Under the pieces are notes generated by a model. That model searched no databases, was not told where the DNA came from, and saw only the letters and a program-made list of their open reading frames with translations. From assembly GCA_001792895.1 (NCBI GenBank), contig MARA01000059.1:62001-126000 (forward strand): a DNA stretch of 64,000 nt, written 5' to 3'. Each line of letters starts with the position of its first letter. Within the stretch, counting starts at the first letter, position 1. The translations under genes were made by a program, and so were the position numbers. Source of the stretch: Lentinus brumalis. Lineage: Eukaryota > Basidiomycota > Agaricomycetes > Polyporales > Polyporaceae. Below, piece by piece: positions 36,244-47,488 of this stretch.

Positions 36244-39200
36244 CTACACAGCACACCCAGACAGCAACGCCTGCATGCGCTCCGCCATCTGCAGCGGGTC
36301 AATCGCAAACTCCGCATCCCCCGCCTCTCCTCCTCCTCCTCCCGCACCCGCCTCAGCCCCGCCCTTCCCAGCAGTCCCAGCACCAGCACCACTCGCAGAC
36401 CCCTGTCCGTCCAGATCTGGACCCGCACCCACAAGCGCGAACGGGTCCACGCAGTGCGGCAGCGGCACGACGCTATCGCTCATCACCGGCTTCAAAAACT
36501 CCCAAAACTCGGCAAAGTTCGGGTCGTACGCCGACGTGTCCACCCCGCCCCCGCCCCTGTTGTCGAGGGCCGCGTCGGTATCCGCGTCGACGTCCATCGC
36601 AGCAGAGGTCCCGACGCCGTACAGCGCCTCGAACTCCGCGTCCGTCAGCGCCCCCTCGTCCGCGTCCGTGTCCGCGTCCGCGACAGAAGCAGAGGCAGAC
36701 GCGGGGAAGGAGGTGAGGAAGTCAGAGTACGCCGCGGGGTCGAACGCGCTAACGTCCACGTCCGCAGCGAGCGACGCGTCCGAGAACACGTCAGACGGGT
36801 GCCCGAGCAGCGCGAGCAGCTCCTCGTCCGACGCCGAGCTGCTCAGCATCGACGGCGCGAACTCGAGCTGCGGCAGGCAGATCGTCGCGTCCGGGTCGTG
36901 CTCCGCGTGAGCCTGCGCCTGCGCACCAGGCGAGTCGTCCTCATGCTCGCCCTCGTCGTCGCCCAGGTCCGCATCCGCATCCGGGTCGAGCTCGAGCTCG
37001 TGCTGCTCGTCCCAGTCCGCGTCCGACGGCGTCAGGATCGGACTCGACGGCGGCAGCGGGCTCGACGGGGGCAGCCTCATCCCCAGCCCCCCAACCCCAG
37101 CCCCAGAGCGCCGCCGCTTGCCAAAACCGAACTCAAAGCTGCTGCCGCCGTCGCCGTCCCGGAGCCCGAGGTCGAGGTCGAACTCCCCGTCGCTGCTCGC
37201 GATCGGGATCGAGTCGAGCGGGACGTCCATGTCGTCCGACGGCGGCTCCGTGTCCGCACCGTCGCCGTCGCCGTGCTGGGAGGCGGTGGCGGACGTGGTG
37301 ATGATGGCCCCCGGGGAGGGGCGTCGGGCATCGAGCTGGCGCTGCGCGAGCTGCTGGGGTGGTGCGAGCGCGGCCGGCCGCGCCGAGACGGCGACCCGGT
37401 GAGCATCGTGCTGTACAGGCTCGGGAGCCTCCGCGGGGTCTTCCGGCCAGCACTGCGTCCGGCCTCTGGGGTGAACAGCGAGCCCAGGTCGTCGTCGTCG
37501 GGGTCGGCCGGGGCGCGATTGCGCGGGGTGGTCGGGTTGCTGGTGAGCGAGCGGCGGCGGGTGGTGGGGTCGTGGGCCGCTCGACGTTGAGGGAGGACGA
37601 GAGCATGTTGTGCGACGAGGACGGCGCGAAGGGCGTCGGGAACACGGATTGTGCGGACGCTAGGACGGGGCGGGGCGGGGAGCTCGCACTGGGGCGTGGG
37701 GGGGTGAGCGTGACTGGGCCGTGGAAGGAGCGGTCGTCGATGCCCTCGACGGGGTTCTTGTAGTGCGACCGTTTGCGCGACTTATTGCCCGTGTTCTTCT
37801 CCTTCTCTCCGCTGTTGGCGCGTTCGCGCTTCGTGGAGCGTCGCCGCTGTGGGCCTGCGCCGCCCGCGTCCGACGGCGGGTCCGTCAAGAGGGAGCCGTC
37901 CGCCGCACGTGGCAGCGTCGCCGTCGTCGTGCGCGCCCATTCGGGGACGACGTAGGGCTTGCGGCGCGCAGGCTGGGAAGCGCTGGACGCGGCACGTCGG
38001 GGCGGGGAGGTCGACGGGCCGGGAGCGGGCGCAGAGGAGAAGGAGCCGACCTCCCATGCCGGGTCCGAAGCCGTACGCGAAGGAGGTGGGGGCATCGAGG
38101 ACTGGGCACGGTTCGCCGTGCTCGCCCGTGAGACGACAGCACGGAGCCGAAGCTGGACGTAGACGTGGACGAGGACTTGGACGCGACGGGCTTGCGGGAG
38201 TTGCTCGCCGTGCGCTTGCGCGACGCCTCCCGCTCGCGGTCGCGCTCGTCCATGATCTCGCTCAGCGTGCGCTTGCGGCCGTTCGAGCCTGTACTCGAGC
38301 CCGCCCGACTGTGGGAGGCATTATCTGAAGAGGGAACACGCGGAGCGGGCTCGGTCTTGTTCTGTCGCAGGGTAGTAGTGGTCGGGCGGGGAGGGGCGCG
38401 AGCGACCTCCTTGCCCTTGCCCTTGTCCTTCTCCCCGTCCTGCGCTTGAACGCGGTCGGGTTGACGTTCTCCTTGTCGAGGACGACGACGTCGTCGTCGC
38501 CCTGCCCCGGGTCGGTTGTTGGAGGAGTAGACGCAGCGGCAGGAGGAGAGAGGTACGTCGACGCAGGAGAGCTGGCAGCCGCCGAAGACGATGCGTGTGC
38601 GGAGAGGAAGGTCAGCGGAGCGTCGGGGACGAGTCGTGGAGCTGCTGCCGGTGCTGGTGCTGGTGCTGGTACTGACGGTGCAGATGCTGCTGTAGCCGGA
38701 GCAACCACAGGCTGGTGTTGCGCACTTGGCGCAGCAGCAGATACAGGTGCAGGCGTGGACGCAGGGGCAGGAGCAGGAGCAGTGGCGGGTGCAGGGAGGG
38801 CGGCGGCAACAGCACTAGAGAGCAGCGAGCCGAGTATCTGCGCAACGTCCGGATTCGGCGCCGCCCCAGAGTCGATCGAGGACAAGAGCGTGAGCAGCTG
38901 CTGGTTGCCCGTAGTGCCCGCGAGAGCAGCGACGAGGAACTGCATCGGGTCGAACGCAGGGGCACCCGGCGGGGGCGCAGGCGCAGGCGGAGGGTTGCTC
39001 ACGGCGGACGACGAAGGCTCGGCTTTGACGGGGGCAGGGGCAGGGGCTGGGGCTGGGGGACAGAAGGCTCCGGGGTCGATGGGAGGGTGGGCGGATTCGA
39101 CTGTTCTCTCTGCTCGCGCTGCTTGCCCTTCGTGTACGGATCACTGGCGAAGCGCATGGGATCTTTCGTAAACAAACCACTCCCGCGCCTAGCCGCTGCC

Positions 39201-39950
39201 CGTGGTCGCTCGGCGCCTCCCCACGAGTTCGTGCGGAGGGGGATGCGGGTGCCCTGCCAACCAATACCAAAGCAACAGCGCATTGAGCACACGATATCCG
39301 TATCCGGGAACAGAGGAGAGACGGAGGGGACGCACCTCGCGCAGGGAGAAGATGACCTCGATGGAGTCGTCGTGCACGCCATCGCAGGAGAGGGTGCCGG
39401 TGATGAGGATGGGGTCGGGGCTGTAGAGCGCATCGGAGAGCCAGCCGTGGCCGACGGCAACGCCGGGGCTGGTGCTCGGCGAGCCCTGGCGGTCTGTGCG
39501 GGTAGCGGAAACGCGTGAGCAGCGTGTGGTGGTTAGGCGACACGTGCGTGGAACGGGGGACTCACGAGACTCGAAGAGGTCGAAGACGTAGACGGAGAAG
39601 TCGAGGTTGGCGTGTGGCTGGACTTCGGGACTATGGGGTGATGTGTGAGGGAATGGGGGATGGGGCAGGGAGGGAGAGAAGGGGAGAAGGGGCGCACCTG
39701 GATGAGATGACGAGGTCGAGACACGGGCGGAGGTCGACCTTCCCGAAGATGACGGGCCCGTCCTGCGCAGCGGCCGGAGCGAGATGGGGAGGGATTATCG
39801 ACACGTCCGTCTTGGCGGACGATCGGGCGAGAAGGTACGGCTCGCGTGAGTTGATAGTGTACAGGGCGCGGACTGGGTCGGGTGAGCCACAATTTGCGGA
39901 CGGAAGAAACGGACGGAGGGGCACGCACTGGACAGACGACGCGTCTCCAT
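36244..39950 (-). CDS. Ams2/Spt21-type transcription regulator (frame broken by putative 1-nt gaps)
   Basis: Exons 39950-39929, 39872-39698, 39630-39566, 39493-39336 and one long exon from 39253 to 36244. The first four give the Ams2/SPT21 N-terminal domain: RALYTINSREPYLLARS, VDLRPCLDLVISSSPE, LDFSVYVFDLFES, GVAVGHGWLSDAL and EVIFSLRE. Members act on histone gene transcription in yeasts. No GATA finger was found. The long disordered remainder contains RRKPYVVPEWART and an acidic C-terminus. It changes frame five times, always in the direction of one missing base, near 39045, 38450, 38135, 37567 and 37310. With five bases added it would be about 1144 aa. Short introns could explain some shifts, but their donors would all be poor. 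Confidence 0.72.
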
Positions 39951-40730
39951 CGCGTGTTCATACCACACAGAGCACTCTTGCACAACACACGGGACAGGAA
40001 GGGCGCAGAGACGGCGAGGAGGACGGCGGAGGCGGCGGGGAGGAGGAAAGGAACGGCGTCGGCGCGTACCGAGCGTGTGCCCAGAACAGGCGCCGGGCGT
40101 CCCATTTCAACGCGTCGGGGTCACGTGGGGCGCGTCGCCGTGTCGCGTCGCGTGCCTGCAGTAAGTACTAGTGTGGCATGTAACACGTTCCCCGGAGCGA
40201 GGAGCACAATTGCAAGGGGCGCGTCTGCAGCTTCCATGCGAGAAGGCGGGACCGACCCCGGCCGACCTTCGCACAGTCATTGTCCACGGCTCTTCCAGGC
40301 GGCCTGCCAGACAGCCTCAGCTTGACGCGGACGGCCAGATCCCATGCGCGAGCTAAAGTCGCGTCTAATCCCCTCCAGGGTCCCCTCACCCTGACCCACC
40401 AGTCTGGGTGTACCCAGGACCCGGGGTGGCATCCGACACATCCCGTCGCACTAGCTGTTGTGCCGGTACAAGTTGGTGCGATCGCCCTCCCGCTCCCGTA
40501 ACGGCCATCGCCACCACGGCCGTTGTAATCATACGTCTTTGGGGGCATCCCTCGCCTCGCGGCCGAGTACCGTGGCCCACACACGCTTCGAGCTTCGAGC
40601 TTCAAGGCCAGACGTCTGCGTCCGCTAGTGATGTATGTATTCGCACATCGATGAGTAAGTACTAGTACTGTACAGTGCCGCAGCTTCTTCTCTTTACTAC
40701 TACTCCAGTCCCCGTGCGCACTGCGCCGGC
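39951..40730. other. intergenic, 0.8 kb
   Basis: Promoter of the Spt21-like gene and 3' flank of the aldolase gene. AGTAAGTACTAGT-like words occur at about 40157 and 40652. No gene seen. Confidence 0.4.
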
Positions 40731-42359
40731 TTACAGACGGTCTGACAGCGGTTGGTCAGTCGGCGCTGCCGGGGCGAGATAAATGCGATATGGTTGGTAC
40801 TCACTGACGTTGCCAAGATCCGCACAGGCCTCCTTGACGCGCACGACCAACGTCTTCTCGCCCTCGCGCACCCAGACACGCGGGTCGTAGTACTGCGCAC
40901 AGAGGCCATTCAGTTCAGCGACCGCCGCCGATGCATGCCAAGCACGTACCTTCTTGTTCGGCTTGTCTGCGCCCTCGGGGTTGCCGACCTGGGACTGGAG
41001 GTAGCCAGACTTGTTTTGAATGAAGTCCTGTACGTCATGGACGCTGTCAGCGACTGCAGCGGTGACAGCGTGCCGAAAGGGGCGGCGCGGTGGCGGGCAC
41101 TTACGCGGATGCCGGTGAGGTACGCCCACTGGGTGTCGGTGTCGACGTTCATCTTGACGACGCCGTTCTGGACGGCGGTCTTGATCTCGTCCTTGGTGGA
41201 GCCGGAGCCGCCGTGGAAGACGAGGTAGAGGGGCTTCTTCTTGCCGCCGCCGAGCTTCTGCTCTGCGTGGATCTGGTGCTTGTTGAGGAGCTCGGGGTGG
41301 AGGTGGACGTTGCCGGGCTTGTAGACGCCGTGGACGTTGCCGAAGGCGGCGGCGATGGAGAAGTTGGGGCTGACTGCGGAGAGGGCCGAGTAGACGTCCC
41401 AGATGTCCTCGGGCTGGGTGTAGAGGCGGGAGTTGTCGACGCCGGTGTTGTCGACACCGTCCTCCTCGCCGCCGGTGATGCCGATCTCCATCTCGAGCCA
41501 GAGGCCGAGGGGGCCATGCGCTTGAAGTACTTGACGCACTCTGCGATGTTCTCGTCCTTGGGCTCTTCGGAGAGGTCGAGCATGTGGGAGGAGAAGAGGG
41601 GCTCCTGGTGCTGCTTGAAGTACTCCTCGTCGGCCTTGAGCATGCCGTCGAACCAAGGCAGGAGCTTCTTGGCGCAGTGGTCAGAGTGCATGACGACGGG
41701 GCTGCGGAGAGGAGGGGTTAGAGCGGGATGGGGATGTGAGACGGAGAGCAAGTACGGACACGCCGTATTCCTTTGCTACGATGCGAACGTGATGGGCCGC
41801 AGCGATGGCACCGGCGATGGAAGCCTGCTGCTTGTCATTTGGAAGGCCCTTTCCGGCGTAGAAGGCAGCGCCGCCCTGGGAGACCTGGATGATGATGGGG
41901 GACTTGATGTCGCTGGAAGGGGTTAGAAAGAGCAGGCGAAGGCTTTGGTGAGTGGGACGTACCGAGCGGCCTCAAGAACTGCGTTGGCGACGGACGAAGA
42001 GGTTACGTTCTGTGCAAATAGGCGAGATTAGACGCGTGGAAGGCCAAGGGAAGGAGGAAAACTTACGATGGCCTAGCGATGGTACGATGGGAGGTAAGTG
42101 GGCCGGAGCGAAGACTGGGGAAAGGTGGGGGACTCACGGGAATGGCGAACTGTGGCGGAACACGATGAGCCGGGAGATGGGGAGGAGAGAGGGGGAGTGC
42201 GTACCTGGTTCTCCTTTGCGTAATCAAAGAGCTTGCGAACGTTGTCGCCGGTAAGAACACCCGCCTTGAGGCGAAGAGGGAGATCAGCCAAGGCCAGGGC
42301 AGGTAGGCGAGATGTTGGGAGATGCGAGTACGTACAGGGACGATGTCGAGGATACCCAT
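40731..42359 (-). CDS. FBA1: fructose-bisphosphate aldolase, class II
   Basis: Ten exons: 42359-42336, 42264-42205, 42149-42138 (12 nt), 42072-42067 (6 nt), 42009-41963, 41912-41760, 41701-41105, 41027-40950, 40892-40805, 40741-40731. The conserved FAIPAINVTSSS is spread over three exons, two of them micro-exons. Class II (zinc) hallmarks: VVMHSDHCAKK, LEMEIGITGGEEDG, FGNVHGVYKPGNV, VFHGGSGS and NVDTDTQWAY. It cleaves fructose-1,6-bisphosphate in glycolysis. Exon 7 lacks one base relative to a working frame, at the five-G run 41509-41513 (minus strand: after YFKRMAP). With that base the protein is 358 aa. A housekeeping enzyme is unlikely to be dead, so a consensus error is the simplest reading. 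Confidence 0.93.
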
Positions 42360-42775
42360 GGTGGATTAGAGCAAGAGGACGGCAGAGAGCGAGGAGTTGG
42401 TGGTGGAGAAGAGCAGAGAGGGAGGAGGAGTGGGACGAGCCATATCGATGACGCCTGGATCGGGTCACGGATCTCCGCCTCCGTCTCCGTGTTCCCGGGT
42501 CTCCCCCCTCTGCTCGAGCTCTCTGCTGGTCGCACACACCTGGGCTCTCTGCTGGCCTCGCGCACACGCACGTTGGGTCGCGGGCCTGGAGGCAGATGCG
42601 GGCCGCAGGGGCGAACAGAGCCTGCGTGATGACGTCACAGCGTCGTGAGCGGGGATGTCGGGCACTGATTGGGAGAGCGCGTGCAGGCGTGTAAGTAGGG
42701 CGAAGGACGGGAAAGAGCGAAGGGAGCGGATGGCGATCTGGAGCGTAGACGCGCCGCTGAGATCTGGGAGGGAGT

Positions 42776-42785
42776 CCATATATGG
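42776..42785. promoter_or_regulatory. perfect CArG box in the FBA1/WC-1 divergent promoter
   Basis: CCATATATGG fits CC(A/T)6GG exactly and is palindromic. It lies 83 nt upstream of the WC-1 ATG and about 415 nt from the aldolase ATG. CArG boxes bind MADS-box factors (Mcm1/SRF type). It could also work as a TATA element for WC-1. Function not shown by sequence. Confidence 0.4.
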
Positions 42786-42868
42786 TAACGTGGAAAGACA
42801 GACAGCCGGCTCTCTTCCTCCCCTCATCCCCCGCCGTCCCCCCGCCCTCGCCGTCCCCCGACGCTGCC

Positions 42869-45810
42869 ATGCCGTTCTCGCGCTATCTCCAGTCCAACGA
42901 GCGCGACAACCACAACAACGACGACGACCTCGACCACCACGCCTTCTCCACACAGGTCCACTTCCAGCTCCCCAACCTCTTCCACGCCCCCGCCGTCCCC
43001 CAGGAGGCGGCGCAGAGGCCCTCCCTGCTGGCCTCTGTCCCCCCTCGGCCTCTCTCTCCTGGTTCAACGCACAAGAAGGCTATCACTCGTTGTGCGTCAC
43101 ATCTCTTTTTCCCCGCGTTCTCTCCCCTCACCCCTCCTCAGCCCCGTCCCATCTGCCTACCATGCTGTCTCCCCCGCCTCCTCCTCCTCCTCCCACCACT
43201 CCGCACCTCCTGCTTTTGCCCTTCCCGCTCTCCCCGCTCCGTATCCCGGTCACCACTCCGGTGCTCCTCCATTCCAGCCCCAGCTGCCCCTCTCCGTGCC
43301 TTCCGCTCTGGGCCTCCCAATATACTCCTCTTCGGGCTTTGATCTCCTCTCTCTCCTCGCCCGCGTCGCAACTCGTCCCTACCCCAAGATTTACCTTGGC
43401 CCCGTCGACCTCTCCTGCTCCTTCGTCGTCACAGACACCCGCCGTTTCGACGCTCCCATAGGTACGTATCCCCCTCCGCTGTCCCTCCCCTCCCTCACCC
43501 CCTCCCAGTCTATGCGTCTCCCTCTTTCCTCAAGCTCACTGGCTACGACGAGCACGAGGTCATCGGCCGCAACTGCCGTTTCCTCCAGGCCCCCGGCGGC
43601 GTGCTCCAGCGTGGCCAGGACCGCATGCACACCTCCCGCGAAGCGGTAAATTATCTCCGCAAGAACATCGTCTCAGACAAGGAGTGTCAGGTCAGTGTCA
43701 TCAACTACCGCAAAGATGGCTCCGCCTTCATCAACATGGTCTCCGTCATCCCCCTCCGCGGCGGCGTCGACAATACCCCAGACGAAGCAGACGACGTCGT
43801 CTACCACATCGGTTTCCAGGTAGACCTCACAGAGCAGCCAAAATCCATCCTCAGCAAGCTCAAGGACGGCACCTACGTCGTAAACTACTCCGACCACGCC
43901 CTCGCCTCCTCCGCCGTCCCTCCCCGCGACTGGCGCGCTTCCTCCCTCTCCATGCGTGGCACCTCCAAGGACCTTCGCGCTCTCCTCTCCGACCCCGCAT
44001 TCACTTCCTCCTTCCAGCTCTCCACCTCTACCCATGCTTCCACCGCTATCGCGCTCTCCAGCAACCCTGCTGAGCCTGTCGTCCTTGATCCTTACGACGG
44101 CAATAAGCCCTTGCACATGTTCATTCTCGATCGCTCTCCCGACTTTCTTCACGTCGTCTCGCTCAAGGGCGCCTTCCTCTACATGTCGCCTGCCGTCCGC
44201 CATGTTCTGGGCTACGACCCTGACGAGCTCGTCGGGCGCTCGCTAGCAGAGTTCTGCCATCCTGCCGACTGCGTCCCTCTCATGCGCGAACTTAAGGAGG
44301 CTTCCGTCACGCCTGGGCCCTCTCTTCTCACGACTGGTCCACCTTCCTCGGCGACTCTGTCAAGCTCTAGCGGCTCAGACGGCCTCTCGTCCTCCTCGCT
44401 CGCTCCGCGCCCGGTCGATTTGCTCTTCCGCATGCAGGCCAAGGGCCGTGGCTACGTCTGGGTCGAGTGCCGAGGCAGGCTTCACGTGGAACCGGGCAAA
44501 GGGCGCAAGGCCATCATCCTCAGCGGACGCGTGCGCAATATGCCTCGCCTCGAGTGGGGACCCATCTCCCGTGCCGGCGGACTCGTGCCGTCCATGCCTC
44601 GCACACTAGCGTCATCAGCTTCCTTGACGTCGCGTGATGCAGACGAGGAGACAGATGAGCGCTCCTCTGTGGAACGAGAGTTCTGGGGTCTGCTCAGCAA
44701 CAACGCCACCTTTTTGAATGTAGGCGCTGCGGTGCGCGACGTGCTGGGCTGGGGCACTGGCGAGGTCATCGGCAAGTCGCTCGCCGACTTTGTCACCGGG
44801 AACTCGTCCCAGGAGGTGCATATGGCCATACAGGTCGAGATGACCAAGGTCCTCGCCGACCCCGGCGGAAGCGAGAGCTCCGGCCTCGCGTGTGACGCCC
44901 TCACCAAACGCGGCGCTGTCGTTTCCGTTCACGTCGTCCTCTATCGCTCCCGTCAGATTCCGAATGCTGCATTGAACGACTCGGCGGTGCAGGCTCCGGT
45001 GGTGTGCCAGGTGAAGCTGTGCGACGGCAGCGCTGGGGCGCCCCGGCCGCGAAACCTATCACCCGTCCGCTCACGGAGAGCGTGTTCGAGGAGACGGAGC
45101 TCGAGCGCGGCAGCAGCTGGCAGTACGAGCTGCAGCAGCAGAAGTTCCGCAACCAGAGGCTCGCGGAGGAGGTGCAGGCCCTCGAAGCGGTCATCGCGAA
45201 GAAGATGCGGAGGAAGCAGCCCCCGGGCCCCGCGTCGACGTCTGCAGTCGCCGGGCCCTCGGCGGGAGTCGTACACAGCCGGTCGCATTCGGGTCCTTCG
45301 CGGATGGCCGAGTCCCCGTATGTCCCGTCGCAGGAGCCCCGTGCGATGCCGACCCAGCAGCAGGGACTCAACGTCCGCTTCGTGTCGAATGGGCACGGGT
45401 ACCAGCCGCGCACGGCGCCGACGCAGCCTGCGCGGACGTACCACCCTGCGCCGGTCCCCCCACTCCCGCCGCTGTCCCACGCACACACGCAGCGCACGGG
45501 TGTCCAGCAGCAGCACCCGCCGCCGATGGCTCCCGCGTCGGCGGCATCGTCGTCGGCGCAGAGTTACGAGGCGTCGCAGCTGGGAAACGCTGCGATGTAC
45601 CCGCCGCCGCGGATACAGCACTCGACGGAGTCCTCGCTGCAGGGCTGGAGTGCGTACTATGAACAGACGGACGGTGGTGGTGGCGGCGGCGGTGCGCAAG
45701 TGGGCAGGGGGGCTGCGGGCGTGCTGCCTGGTCGGGGGAGCTTCTCGGGGGTGCCGATGAAGCGGTCGTGGGACGACCTCCTGCGCGACCCAGGGGGAGG
45801 GGGTGCGTAG
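42869..45810 (+). CDS. wc-1: White collar 1-type blue-light photoreceptor (frame broken twice by putative 1-nt gaps)
   Basis: Exons 42869-43091, 43142-43461 and 43509-45810. The LOV/PAS domain is clear: FDLLSLLARVATRPYPKI, CSFVVTD, SPSFLKLTGYDEHEVIG, then GRNCRFLQ with the flavin-adduct Cys. Two further PAS domains follow (FLHVVSLKGAFLYMSPAVRH; FLNVGAAVRDVLGWGTGEVI). The C-terminus has a helical SSWQYELQQQKFRNQRLAEE segment, a basic KKMRRK and a final KRSWDDLL. As in other basidiomycetes there is no GATA finger; WC-2 supplies DNA binding. Frame is lost at C6 43039-43044 (exon 1) and at G4 45035-45038. One base at each restores it, giving about 948 aa. Confidence 0.88.
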
Positions 45811-47488
45811 GGTCCTGGAATAGTCGAATCGTGGTCCGGGACAAGGGGACATGTGGTTAGAGTATAGTATACATACGTCGGACGTGCTCGGCGCGCCCGC
45901 ATCTCATCTCGCTAGTTATCCGTGCATGGTCGCTTTTCTCCTCTAGTCGAAGCCGTGCTATCGTATCGTATCGTAGTCTTTCCGGGTCGGTTTGCTCGCA
46001 TTGGCCGCTCCCATACACACATATAGTTTTGCCATCAGGGTGCGCTGACTCTGCCGTCCTACATGACCGTCTCTTCTCGATTGAGATTGGCGGGTCTGCA
46101 GGGTGCGTACATGCGCACGCCTTTTTCATACACACGTACTTACTGTAGAGTATAGTCCACTACTTATGGTGCCGTTGATCGTTCGGGTTGCGCGCAAAAT
46201 GTACTCGTACAGTGCACTCTACGTTCGTTGGTTGCAGCCGAGCTTTGATGGGGACGGTTTGCATGTACTAGTACTCTACATACATATGCATATGTTTGAA
46301 CGCTGATGCCAGACATGTACGAATACAAGCAGCGTAGGGTTGACAGGACATACGGCATGGCCCTCCCCATGGCCATCCGTGCGGCACCGGTACGGTTGCC
46401 ATCCATGCATGAATATGGCGTGCGCATCTTTGCAGATGCAGATGAGTTGGCTATTCCCGAATCCCTGCAGGTATCCTTCCCTCGCAGCCATCCCCGCATC
46501 TCGCAATCTCGCTCTCGCGTGTCTTCGCATTTTATTACATTGTCCCACTGCCACCGATCGCTGGCGTCGATCAGATCCTGCAATGCAATGCAGCCCGGTC
46601 TTCTACGTAGTAAGTACGACGATGGCTTGAAGCTCCCGAGGGAAATTGTGTTGAGGCGGAAGTAAGTGGAGTAAGTAGATTGCTATGTACTTATACTGTT
46701 ACACGGCTGCGCCGCACCCTGTTCGTGGAGATGAGGCGCAGGCATCCGAGATCTAGAGCCGTGGCCGACCGCGCCGACTAGTGAGTAGATGGACTTACGC
46801 CCGCAGCCGGCCGTGGAGTAGGGATACTTGCCTCTAGATGATGATGATAATGCACATGTCGGATGTCAGATGAGCCGGGCCTACTAGTAGTAGCAGAGCG
46901 TCCGAGTCGAGCGTGTCGCAGCCCTGGTGAAGTTGGCTCGGGAGGATCTGTGAGAGGTGATCGTGAACGACGAGGGCAGGTATGCGTCTGTGCTGTACAT
47001 GTCCGCTCATCGCGTTTGTTTCGGAGTCGACAATAGCTCGAGACGAGATTGTGCTGAACTGGCGCTGTCGTGGTGATTGAATGCCTGAATTCCTGTGAGG
47101 CGGGAGTCATTGAGTCGTATTGAGGGTAAGAAGGGACTGAGGCTAAGAGTAAAGAGAGATTTGACATCGTTGTTGGAATACGCATGAGGCAGGACGTCGT
47201 TTGCAGCGGAGAAGGCGGTGTTGCAAGGTTATCCCACCGCCGGGCGATGCCGACCCGGTTCAGTTCCCATCCACCATGGTCTCTTGACACAAGTATGTAT
47301 GCATGTAGAGTACAGTTGCCGATACGGCGCGAAATGTCGACGGCCGCGGTGTACTCTGGACCCCCACCGTCCTTATCACTAAAGGTAATCTAGGGAATCC
47401 AAGGAGCTGCTGCGCCAGCTGAGATCACGCTCGCGGCTTGGCTTGATACTATCACCACCCTACTGCCGCTGCCCCCAGCCCGACGACC
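45811..47488. other. intergenic, 1.7 kb
   Basis: No supported gene. It contains one copy of a dispersed repeat (46470-46612) and several TACTAGTACT/AGTACTTA words. Open frames are short and without motifs. Confidence 0.45.
46548..46612. repeat. dispersed repeat, copy 1
   Basis: Shares CCACTGCCACCGATCGCTGG and the following GCGTCGATCA (about 30 nt, identical) with 52749-52780. Further similarity extends to 'gcagtccggtcttc' and to the pyrimidine-rich DNA before it (46470 vs 52660). The second copy lies in the 3' flank of the pyruvate dehydrogenase kinase gene. Neither is coding; origin unknown. Confidence 0.7.

Noticed and set aside
36454..37590. Long + strand open frame (378 codons) opposite the Spt21-like gene
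   Set aside because: Arg/Val-rich shadow typical of the reverse strand of a GC-rich Asp/Ala/Ser coding sequence; no motifs.
43142..43461. Other + frames over the WC-1 LOV exon
   Set aside because: Only one frame carries the LOV entry motif and joins the next exon in phase.
45001..45032. 32-nt GT...AG segment as an intron to explain the WC-1 frame change
   Set aside because: Too short for a spliceosomal intron here, and it would remove the conserved VVCQVKLCDG segment.
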